Shown in pieces: positions 18,317 through 27,200 of a stretch of 41,026 nt of DNA. The notes beneath the pieces are model-generated. The model worked only from the letters and a program-made list of their open reading frames with translations, was not told the origin of the DNA and searched no databases. A program made the translations under genes and the position numbers. The DNA comes from Methanobacteriota archaeon. Its GTDB lineage: Archaea; Thermoplasmatota; Poseidoniia; Poseidoniales; Poseidoniaceae. The stretch lies in assembly GCA_002699515.1 (NCBI GenBank), contig PAAW01000006.1:1-41026 (forward strand), in the 5' to 3' direction. How positions within the stretch are numbered: position 1 is the first letter of the stretch; the number at the start of each line of letters is the position of its first letter.

Positions 18317-19462
18317 TCACCTGTCTGTTTCTCCTATGCATGGATCAAAGGACCCCATGATTGCGGGAATATCTGCAACTTTGTAACCAATCATCGCTTT
18401 AGCTACGTATGGAATTGTAATAAACATTGGAGATCTAATACTCATTCTGTAGGGAAATTCCCCTCTACCTTTTTTCCCTCCTCCTCCAGCTAAATAAAAC
18501 GTAGATTCTCCTCTGGAATCTTCAAAATGGTGGAATCCATTTTGCCCCGCAGGAGCTCTTGTTGGAGGTTTAATGTAAATCATCTCATCTTTTTTGTTAT
18601 AGTGAGTTTCAGCCCCACCAGGAATACTATCGAGTGCAGATAAAATCATATTACATGACTCAACCATCTCGGTCATTCTAACTCTATAACGATCATAACA
18701 ATCTGAACCTTGGTTTGAGGATGCTTTTTCAACCGAGGCAATACCATCTATTTGGTCGTAAACGCTGTAAGGATGAGCCCATCGAACATCATAATTTACA
18801 CCTGCGGCACGAACATTAGGTCCTGTAACACCTGCATTAATCATATCTTCAGCTTTACAAGCACCTACACCTTGAGTCCTTACTAAGAAAATTGTAGATT
18901 CATCCAAAAGCATTTCATATTCTTGTAGTCTGTTTAGAAACATCTCAATTTTGGCTCTTGCCCTATTGGCAAAACCAATTGGTAAATCACGTTTAACTCC
19001 ACCTACTCTTGGGAAATTATAGTGCATTCTACTGCCTCCTAATTCTTGTAATAAATCGAGGAATAGTTCTCTGTCACGTAGACACCAAACAAAAACAGTG
19101 AGGTTTCCAACATCAGGGCAGTATGCACCTAACCACATTAAATGACTCGCAATTCTTTGCATTTCTACTGAAATAAGTCGTATGTATTCTGCCCTTTCAG
19201 GAACTTCGGCACCCAATAAATCTTCAGCAGCATAGATGTAAGATTGGGCCCAAGTCATAGCAGACGCGTAACATAGACGGTCACAATATGGTGTAATTTG
19301 CGTATAATCTCTAGCTTCGCATATTTTTTCTACCCCTCTGTGAATATATCCTAATTCTGGAACAGTATCTACAACTGTTTCACCATCAACTTTTACTCTC
19401 AAGGTCCATAATCCATGAGTCATTGGATGTTGAGGCCCCATTGTAATCCACATTTCTGCCAT
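18317..19462 (-). CDS. nuoD: complex I subunit D (49 kDa)
   Basis: 381 aa; TMGPQHPMTHGLWTLRVKVDGETVVDTVPELGYIHRGVEKICEARDYTQ; C-terminus SFDPCIGETDR. Confidence 0.96.
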   Translation of the reverse strand: MAEMWITMGPQHPMTHGLWTLRVKVDGETVVDTVPELGYIHRGVEKICEARDYTQITPYCDRLCYASAMTWAQSYIYAAEDLLGAEVPERAEYIRLISVEMQRIASHLMWLGAYCPDVGNLTVFVWCLRDRELFLDLLQELGGSRMHYNFPRVGGVKRDLPIGFANRARAKIEMFLNRLQEYEMLLDESTIFLVRTQGVGACKAEDMINAGVTGPNVRAAGVNYDVRWAHPYSVYDQIDGIASVEKASSNQGSDCYDRYRVRMTEMVESCNMILSALDSIPGGAETHYNKKDEMIYIKPPTRAPAGQNGFHHFEDSRGESTFYLAGGGGKKGRGEFPYRMSIRSPMFITIPYVAKAMIGYKVADIPAIMGSFDPCIGETDR

Positions 19463-19471
19463 AATATCTCC

Positions 19472-20176
19472 TCATTTCTTTTTATCTGAATCTAATGGTT
19501 TTCTCATAAACCCTTGAGCATCATCATACATTTCATTGTGATCATGATATCTAATTTTGTGTTGTTTTTGTAATGGATGAAAGCCTAGAGGTGAATCGTG
19601 TGGATTTAATACACGCATCATATTTTGATGACCTTCAAATTCAATTCCTACTAAGTCCCAAGTTTCTTTTTCATTCCAATCAGCACCTTCCCAAATTGAT
19701 TGAACGCTAGGTACTTTTGGCTCATCTGTTTGTGGAAGAATTAATGAAATTTGATATTCCAATGGAATTTCTATTCCTGTTAATTTAGATGCATTAATCA
19801 CTGTTTGTTCTCCTACATTAGGATTTTTAATTCCTTTTCTAGTTAAATGAATAACAACTTCCCAGCCTTTTTCTGGAGTTCCAGGATTATATCCCTTTTG
19901 ACCATCAATAAATTCAAACTCTAATGGGAAATGTATTCCAGTAATCATACTTAGATAATCAACTCCTTGTTCGAAACGTAACCATTTTGCTAAACTCACC
20001 CAATGATTCGGAGGACAATTAATTTGCACAAATGAAAATTTCCTTCCACTTCTATGTTGGCCTGCTTCTGCAGTCACTCCTGCTTCCTCGAACCTTTTGT
20101 TAGTTTCATTTACAGCAAGTTCAACGGCTGAAAGGTTTTGTTCCGAAGATATACTTTGCATGATTAACCCTCTCAA
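19472..20176 (-). CDS. nuoC: complex I subunit C (30 kDa)
   Basis: 234 aa; [35 protein letters not shown]...GFHPLQK; NuoC signature and operon position. Confidence 0.93.
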   Translation of the reverse strand: MRGLIMQSISSEQNLSAVELAVNETNKRFEEAGVTAEAGQHRSGRKFSFVQINCPPNHWVSLAKWLRFEQGVDYLSMITGIHFPLEFEFIDGQKGYNPGTPEKGWEVVIHLTRKGIKNPNVGEQTVINASKLTGIEIPLEYQISLILPQTDEPKVPSVQSIWEGADWNEKETWDLVGIEFEGHQNMMRVLNPHDSPLGFHPLQKQHKIRYHDHNEMYDDAQGFMRKPLDSDKKK

Positions 20177-20778
20177 TCTTCTCCAATAATGATTGGAGCA
20201 TCTGTTTCACTTTCTTTTACTGGGGGAGCACCAATTCTGATAATTTTTTCACGTAATTTTCCAAATCCATCAATTAAAGCTTCAGGACGAGGAGGGCAAC
20301 CAGGAATGTACACATCAACTGGAATTATTGTATCAACTCCCTCAAGAATATTGTAAGATTGAAAATATGGGCCACCTGAAATAGCACATTCACCCATTGC
20401 AATACACCATTTTGGTTCGGGCATTTGTTCCCATAATCTAACAATCGGGTCAGCAAATTTTTTACTAATGGGGCCATTTACCAATAATACGTCACATTGT
20501 CTCGGCGAAGAACGGAAAAATACACCAAATCTTTCTGCATCAAATCTAGGCGCTCCCGCTGCTGCCATTTCAAGTGCACAACATTTTATTCCAAGATGAA
20601 GGGGAAACAGACTTTTTCTTTGAGCCCAATTGAAAAACCTACCTCCAAGTACTCCAATTAATTGTTTAATCTTCGTTGCTTTAAGGGCTTCATCAGTTAC
20701 ATTACCCACAACATCAATTAATGCTCTGCTGTTGAAAACAGTAAAATTTTCTGAATCGTCTTTCATAATATCCCTCAA
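20173..20778 (-). CDS. nuoB: complex I subunit B (PSST, cluster N2)
   Basis: 201 aa; [32 protein letters not shown], the full N2 ligand set. Confidence 0.96.
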   Translation of the reverse strand: MRDIMKDDSENFTVFNSRALIDVVGNVTDEALKATKIKQLIGVLGGRFFNWAQRKSLFPLHLGIKCCALEMAAAGAPRFDAERFGVFFRSSPRQCDVLLVNGPISKKFADPIVRLWEQMPEPKWCIAMGECAISGGPYFQSYNILEGVDTIIPVDVYIPGCPPRPEALIDGFGKLREKIIRIGAPPVKESETDAPIIIGED

Positions 20779-21227
20779 ATATAGATTCTACCTCTTTTAC
20801 GGAAAACATGCCATACGCCTAAACTCATTAAGAGTAAGAAAGCACCTGCAACATACATTGCAATAGCAGCATCATTATGTCTCGAATTACTAATGTCTGC
20901 ATTCATTGTTAATACTCCTGCTAATGCTAGAAACATAAATGCAATATCGAAAACTAAGAATATTATTGCATACCAATAGTATTGGAAATGAAATTGGATC
21001 ATAGCACCTCCAACTGGCTCAGAACCACATTCATACGTGCTTAATCTTCGAGGATACATACTATGGTCAGTTTCATATCCTGGTAAGAAATAAGATCTTG
21101 TGATATTTGGATTTGCAGAATCAGTAACAGGTCTGATAAATCTAGTTATGATGAATTGACTAAGTGGAAAAATAATACCAAGAATAGCCATTAATCCTAC
21201 GGCTACGTAACTCTCAGTCACGGTCAT
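20775..21227 (-). CDS. nuoA: complex I subunit A
   Basis: 150 aa; [38 protein letters not shown]. Confidence 0.95.
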   Translation of the reverse strand: MTVTESYVAVGLMAILGIIFPLSQFIITRFIRPVTDSANPNITRSYFLPGYETDHSMYPRRLSTYECGSEPVGGAMIQFHFQYYWYAIIFLVFDIAFMFLALAGVLTMNADISNSRHNDAAIAMYVAGAFLLLMSLGVWHVFRKRGRIYI

Positions 21228-21289
21228 TTTTTCGACATCCCAGAGTACCTTAAGGCTCCCTTACTAAGTTCCACTTAAACACCGGAAAT

Positions 21290-21301
21290 AAGCATATGCT
21301 T
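21290..21301. promoter_or_regulatory. perfect palindrome AAGCATATGCTT in the nuo promoter region
   Basis: 12-nt perfect palindrome lying between the TATA-like element and the nuoA start. Confidence 0.35.
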
Positions 21302-21302
21302 T

Positions 21303-21310
21303 TATTTAAA
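21303..21310 (-). promoter_or_regulatory. TATA-like element (TTTAAATA) for the nuo operon
   Basis: TTTAAATA on the minus strand, about 76 nt upstream of the nuoA start; matches archaeal TATA consensus. Confidence 0.45.
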
Positions 21311-21330
21311 GTTTAGGTATGCCTAAACTT
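21309..21330. promoter_or_regulatory. DtxR/IdeR/SirR-like operator candidate: AAGTTTAGG-TATG-CCTAAACTT
   Basis: Perfect 9-bp inverted repeat with 4-nt spacer, abutting the TATA-like element; extra CCTAAA half-site at 21334-21339, 12 nt away. Confidence 0.5.
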
Positions 21331-21334
21331 ATTC

Positions 21335-24178
21335 CTAAATCTCTTCTCTTTTCCTTTCAAAATACATACTGCATAATGCTGCCATCGTAATGCAAGAGAG
21401 TGCAGAAACATATCCAAAACCTGGTAAAAATCCACTTGCTTCCTCACCTATAACCTTCAATTCTATATTTTCTCTACCGATCATTCCAACCATATCTTTA
21501 GGCTGAACACTTACAGTAAATTGGAACTCATCACTTAATGTTGATTCAGGAGGTTCTACTTTGACTTTAATCACTCTAAATTCTCCAGGAGCAATCGAAA
21601 ATTCAAGGTCATCACTTTCTGGAATTAAAGGAACCCAGCCTCTTAATCCTTCAGATACAACAACAACAACTCTTTCGTTTGTATTTCCATCATTATAAAT
21701 TCTTAATTCAAATACAGCATTATCGGGATATTCAATATTTTGTGTAGCACTACCAATAGCTTCAATTTTCAAATCATGTATAGTTTCGATTTTTAAAACA
21801 ACTTCAAGAGTTTTAACGTATTCAGCATTGAATTCAGATCTAACATCAATATATACTGTTCCGCCATCTCCATCTTCTACATCTTCATCAATATTTAGGC
21901 TAATAGTTACTTGAATAGCAAATAGCATGATTTCATGAGTACCTGATAAACCTCCCGCTAACCATGTATTATTTGCATCATCCATGTCAGAAAATTCTAG
22001 AACCTCTCCATCGCCTCCAACATAAAAATCACCAGAAGTAAGATTTCTTAATACATATTTCATAGGCACAGGTATTGATTCAGTAACATCAGAAACCACT
22101 CCATTTTTGTTCACTGTTAATTCATGTTCAACTCCATTAATACTTCTCACTGTGATAACAGCATTATCCTCTTGTGGGTTTCCATAAAATACACCATCAT
22201 TTTGTATCCAAAATACAAATTCAGCAGATCCTCCTGGAGCTTGTGTTACTTCTACTTGGTTAGCATTCTCTCCAGGGTTTTCAAAAAATGCATTCATTCT
22301 AAATATTAAATTTGAACTAGTAGTGGTGAGATTGAATGTTTTTTGCAGATTTAATTGATCAGCAGTATTCAGGACTTGTACAGTAGATCTACACTGACTT
22401 TTTTCTCCTCCATCAATTGTTATTTTTGCAAGCAAATTTTTTGTCGTTTGTGCGGGAATATTAATCAAATTAATTTCAACAGCATTAGGTGCATCTTCAA
22501 AGAAACGAACATCCCAATCAGAATTACTTCCATCACTACTTGTACACGAGTTTTTGGAAACGACTAAATTATAATCGTCTGCAATGTTACCATCATTTGT
22601 TACAGTAAATGGGAAAGAAACGGTAGTACCGTCTTTACCTGATTGAGTAGTAATTGTAACGTCAATATCAATCCCATGTCTTTCAGCAACAGGTACAGAT
22701 GTTGCATCATCATCTAGTAACTCATTATTTCTCAATAATTCTGCTGTGTATACTACTGCTTCATCTGCTAGAGCATTTGATGGTACTGAAATATTTAGAA
22801 ATACAATTACGCTTTGTCCTTTATCTACAGAAATCGAATTTATTGATCCTCCAGTATCTCCAGCATAAAAACTTGAACTCCATCCACTTGGTTCATCTGA
22901 ATCTATTGATACAGAAAATGTATCTGGTCCATTTCCAGTGTTAGTAATTTGAATTTGTGCGGAACCAGTATCTCCAGGTTGAATTTCTGCAACGTTACCA
23001 ATAAATTCAATTTCACCATCATGATATTGCCCTACGGTTACATCAAGAACGCTAGTGCATAGCACTCCCCCTTGTTGTGCACTTGCTCTAATTGTAATTG
23101 ATGCAGTTTGACCAGCATCAATAGAATTATCAGGACTTACTAATACATCAAACACATAATTGGTGTCCAAATCTAGTGTTCCAGAACCTGGTTCAATGTC
23201 TTTAATCCAAGAACTTTTACTTCCAGATGATGAAATGGCGATATTGAAATCAGCGTTACCCTCATTTTGTATTGTAAATCTTGCAGTTGTTGATTCAAAA
23301 GGTTCTGCGCTCACACTTACAGAAGAACTTGTAAATGAACAATCTTTAATTTCAGGAATTTCTAATTCTAATTCTAACTCATCAGTATTATTTTCTTCAT
23401 CTTGCCCAGGCGGTGCATTTGTAATTGTTGCTGTAATCAGAAAACAAGCATTCAATGCCCATCCTTCATCATTCATTCCAAAAACTGTGAATGTAACAAC
23501 TTCTTCATCTCCAGCATCAAGACTTACTTGTTGAGGATCAATTTCATATGTCATATCATGATTATCACAATTCTGGGAGCCTGTGGTTTCGGCTTCAAGG
23601 TTAATTGATTGATTAAATTGACCAGTATTTTTTACTGTTACAGGCCAAATTACTTCTTCATCATTGCCATTCCATGTCTTTTTTTCTGAATGATCAGTGC
23701 TAAGTTCAACTCCATATGTGCTTCCGCTACTACCTTCTCCAGCGGTTGTTGTTACCGTAATTTCACCATTACCAGGTCCTGTGATGCTTTGTGCTGCAGC
23801 TTGTACGGTAGTATCACATTCTTCTGCAGGTTGTGCACTAAGATTTACATATAGCATTACATCTACTGAATCTCCTGAACTAATTGCACCTTGGGGTTGT
23901 TCTACAGTAGATGTGTATCCAGTACATTCAGGTCCTTGTGATGCAGTAAGGGTTACAGTGATATCATCAGAGCCATCATTATTTACAGTAATTGTATATT
24001 CTGCGGTGGTTCCAGGATCAGATTCTTGAGTCATTGGAGAGGCGTTTAGAGACACTTCCGCAGCAGCATAAACTGTTGGAATAGTGGAAAGAAAAATGAG
24101 AATTGCTAAAGAAAAAGCGTAGTTTCTAGATGACATATTGCCTCTGCTCATACATCCGCGAGCCCACACATATATCAA
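21335..24178 (-). CDS. large secreted surface protein with repeated NEW/CARDB-like beta-sandwich domains and PGF-CTERM-like sorting signal
   Basis: 947 aa; signal AFSLAILIFLSTIPTVYAAAE; repeats of IQNEGNADF / ITNTGNGPDTFSV / VTNDGNIADDYNL; C-terminus GFLPGFGYVSALSCITMAALCSMYFERKREEI. True start probably MSSRNYAF. Confidence 0.82.
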   Translation of the reverse strand: MIYVWARGCMSRGNMSSRNYAFSLAILIFLSTIPTVYAAAEVSLNASPMTQESDPGTTAEYTITVNNDGSDDITVTLTASQGPECTGYTSTVEQPQGAISSGDSVDVMLYVNLSAQPAEECDTTVQAAAQSITGPGNGEITVTTTAGEGSSGSTYGVELSTDHSEKKTWNGNDEEVIWPVTVKNTGQFNQSINLEAETTGSQNCDNHDMTYEIDPQQVSLDAGDEEVVTFTVFGMNDEGWALNACFLITATITNAPPGQDEENNTDELELELEIPEIKDCSFTSSSVSVSAEPFESTTARFTIQNEGNADFNIAISSSGSKSSWIKDIEPGSGTLDLDTNYVFDVLVSPDNSIDAGQTASITIRASAQQGGVLCTSVLDVTVGQYHDGEIEFIGNVAEIQPGDTGSAQIQITNTGNGPDTFSVSIDSDEPSGWSSSFYAGDTGGSINSISVDKGQSVIVFLNISVPSNALADEAVVYTAELLRNNELLDDDATSVPVAERHGIDIDVTITTQSGKDGTTVSFPFTVTNDGNIADDYNLVVSKNSCTSSDGSNSDWDVRFFEDAPNAVEINLINIPAQTTKNLLAKITIDGGEKSQCRSTVQVLNTADQLNLQKTFNLTTTSSNLIFRMNAFFENPGENANQVEVTQAPGGSAEFVFWIQNDGVFYGNPQEDNAVITVRSINGVEHELTVNKNGVVSDVTESIPVPMKYVLRNLTSGDFYVGGDGEVLEFSDMDDANNTWLAGGLSGTHEIMLFAIQVTISLNIDEDVEDGDGGTVYIDVRSEFNAEYVKTLEVVLKIETIHDLKIEAIGSATQNIEYPDNAVFELRIYNDGNTNERVVVVVSEGLRGWVPLIPESDDLEFSIAPGEFRVIKVKVEPPESTLSDEFQFTVSVQPKDMVGMIGRENIELKVIGEEASGFLPGFGYVSALSCITMAALCSMYFERKREEI

Positions 24179-24241
24179 AAACCCACTCTTTGTTTGTATA
24201 AGTATCCATTAATATCTCATGAATACTTATTTCGCCATATA

Positions 24242-27200
24242 CTATAATTTTAGGAACTTTTCCTTGTGTTTCATTGCATGTTCCCTTGCTTTTTCTTCAG
24301 GATATCCCGTTGCCATCAATTGCTTAATATATTCTTCCATTTTTTCTTTTGCTTGAGGTGTTAGTTCTAGTATGTTATTATTTGCTTTAGGGAATATCGG
24401 GGGTACTTGTGGCATTCCAATAGAGGAATTAATTTGATTTGGAAGAGGTGGTAATGCGGGCAAACCTGGAAGATTTGAAATCTGATTTTTATTAAATGGA
24501 TTATTTTTAGGAATTCCATATACTGCCATACCAACTCCAGTAATAATTAAAATCAGTAAAACAATAATTAACATTCCTCCATTACTACCTTCAGACTTTA
24601 AAATAGCATTATATTCCTCATTACCTTCAGAAATCACATTGAATGTTGTTTCCCCTCCAGCAATTTCTTTGTTGTTTTGTAATTCAATAATAATTTCAAA
24701 AGCACCTACGTCCATTGGAGTTAATTCAACAATCACTCTTTTACTTTCACCAGTATCTAGTACTATCCAATTAGTATCTTTAATAGTTGAAATCCACCCC
24801 TCGGGTACTAAAATATCTAACTTATCACTTATTTTTTCATTGCCTAGGTTGGTTACTTCAAATTCTACTTCTGTAATTACATTAAATTCCATTAATGGAA
24901 TTGATACATCAATCCACTCTAATTTAAATTCTTGAGGGACAGTCAAGTTTGAAAGATGATTTACTTGATAATCATCTTCAAAAGTTAGAATAAAATCAAG
25001 TTGTTCTATTGTTCCAGCATTCATAGTATTGGGAATAATTATTTCACATGTGGCTATTTTTATTAATGCAGCTTCAACAATACCAATTTGTTGACAGTTT
25101 GTATCCCATCCATTATTTGTTTCTAAGAGAATAGTTGGATTAAAATCTCGATCTCCTTCATTGGAGATTACCCATCTCATATTGAATGAAACACCAATAG
25201 GAAGAGTTTGTCCATTCTCTAAATCAAGTTCAGATTCATTACTATATTGATAATCCAAAAATTCAATCGCTGGTTCAGGTAAATATAATACGTCTAATTC
25301 ACCAAACCATTCAAATGTTGATCCTTCTAATGTACTCATAATTAGTTTATATGTTCCACTTTCTGCTTGACCATTGCCTTGAATTGGAATAATAACATCC
25401 ACGTATGAATTTGGTTGTATTTCAAAGAATTTCGTGTAAGTTAAAACAATCCATCCAGATGGCATTATTGCATCAACAGTTACAGAGGCAATAGAATTAC
25501 CTCTATTCATTAATTTAAATGAGAGATCTAACCTTTCATCTGGCATAACTTGATCAATAGACATATTTGAGATAGGATTAATCATTTCATAAGTGCCAAC
25601 TATCAAATCAATTGATTTATTCCACATTTGGTCAGGATTATTTTGAGAAATGGCCAAGATATTTAATTCAAGAATTGTACCTGCAGGAATTAGAGAGACC
25701 GGTGGAAAGATTTCAATAGGGATATTTATTTCATCAGATTCAGATAGTAAGCCACTATCAATCGTATTAGAATCAAACTCCTCAAAATTTGCTTGCCAAT
25801 ATTGTGGAGAATTAATAATTAAATCATAACCTTGTACTGAATTTCCTCCATTAATGAATTTCAAATCAAAAATTGTTGGGCTGATGGGAGAAACTAATAC
25901 TTGATCACTTGTTGACATTATTGCAAAAGGCAAATTATCTACATATAGACTAATTATGAACCTCTCTTCAATATTATTATCAATATCAGTTCCAATTATT
26001 TCTATGTCATAATAGCCAGGTTCTGGAGGGAATTCTAGTGGAGGGATACTTACAGAAACAAATATTTGAGCAGTTTCTTGACCTTGTAAATTATGGCTTG
26101 TGGATGATAAACTTACAGACCATTGCTTTGCAAGTAAAGAATTTCTTTGTATTGGAGAATTACTTTCCATAGTAGTATTAGTGCTTATGAATGCAGTATT
26201 TGTCAAATTTACAGACCATACAGCACTATTGCTATTTGAATCCGTCCATTCAAAAATTGATTTTCCAGAACTCAAACTTATTCCTGGGGTTGTTACCTGT
26301 ATAGTATCATAATAGATATTATTTATTTCATCAGTTTCTTCTAGTTCGTCGTTAGAATCAGCATGAATTGAAATTTCTTTCACTCCTGATGAATCTGGAG
26401 TCCAATCCCAAGTCAAAACGGTTTTCGCACCAGTTCCCAATGAAAGTTCATATGAGTCTACAGAAGTACCATCAATTTTTAATTCAACATCGAAATCATT
26501 TGCTTCTGTATTTCCAATATTTCGTATTTCATAACTTAATTGTACTTCTTCACCAACATTTGGTATAGGATTACTTGTAATTAATGATCCTGGTGTTGGT
26601 ATTACATCAGGACGTAAATCATTTATTCCAACGCCGCTAGCTGCTATAGCAAACATCTGGGATCTAGGACCTCCATGTTGAACATCAGCCACAGTTATTT
26701 TCCAAAGACCAGTTTGTGCATTGTCAACTAATACAACTTCCACATTATTCGTATCATCTGCCTCTACTTCCAAAGTTCCTCCTGCTACAGAACGACCATT
26801 TTGAAACATATTCCCTAGGTAAGTAGTCCCATCAGGAGCTTCAACTTCCAAATTCAAATCATTCACTAGTTGTTTAGATGAGAATCTAGATCCCATATGG
26901 TCAGACCATGCCAAAACGACTTTGAAGGGTGATCCTGGTGATGTTACATTGATGTTGTATTCTACACTAGTTCCACTGTTAGAAAGAGTAGACCGATCAT
27001 CGACCCAAATTCCTCTTCCTCCCGAAGGTGCAATTGAGTTTTGAAGATTTATTCTGCCCCACCCCTCATTGTTATTTGGAATGTCTCTAGTTCCTATGTC
27101 TTGGGCACCAAGAATTAATATTGCTTTCATTAATGCTCCTTGTGGAGATGCTCTTTGGGCAACTTCAGTCAAATATTCTCTAACTAAAGCTGCTGCACCA

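Noticed and set aside
18059-18493. Plus-strand ORF of 144 aa across nuoH/nuoD
   Set aside because: Antisense to conserved nuoH and nuoD; no independent signature.
23160-23534. Plus-strand ORF of 124 aa within the 947-aa surface protein
   Set aside because: Shadow ORF of a Ser/Thr-rich coding frame.
24198-24230. Inverted repeat ATAAGTAT-N17-ATACTTAT between the S8 protease and the 947-aa gene
   Set aside because: AT-only arms in an AT-rich genome with long spacer; chance or a weak 3' structure is adequate.
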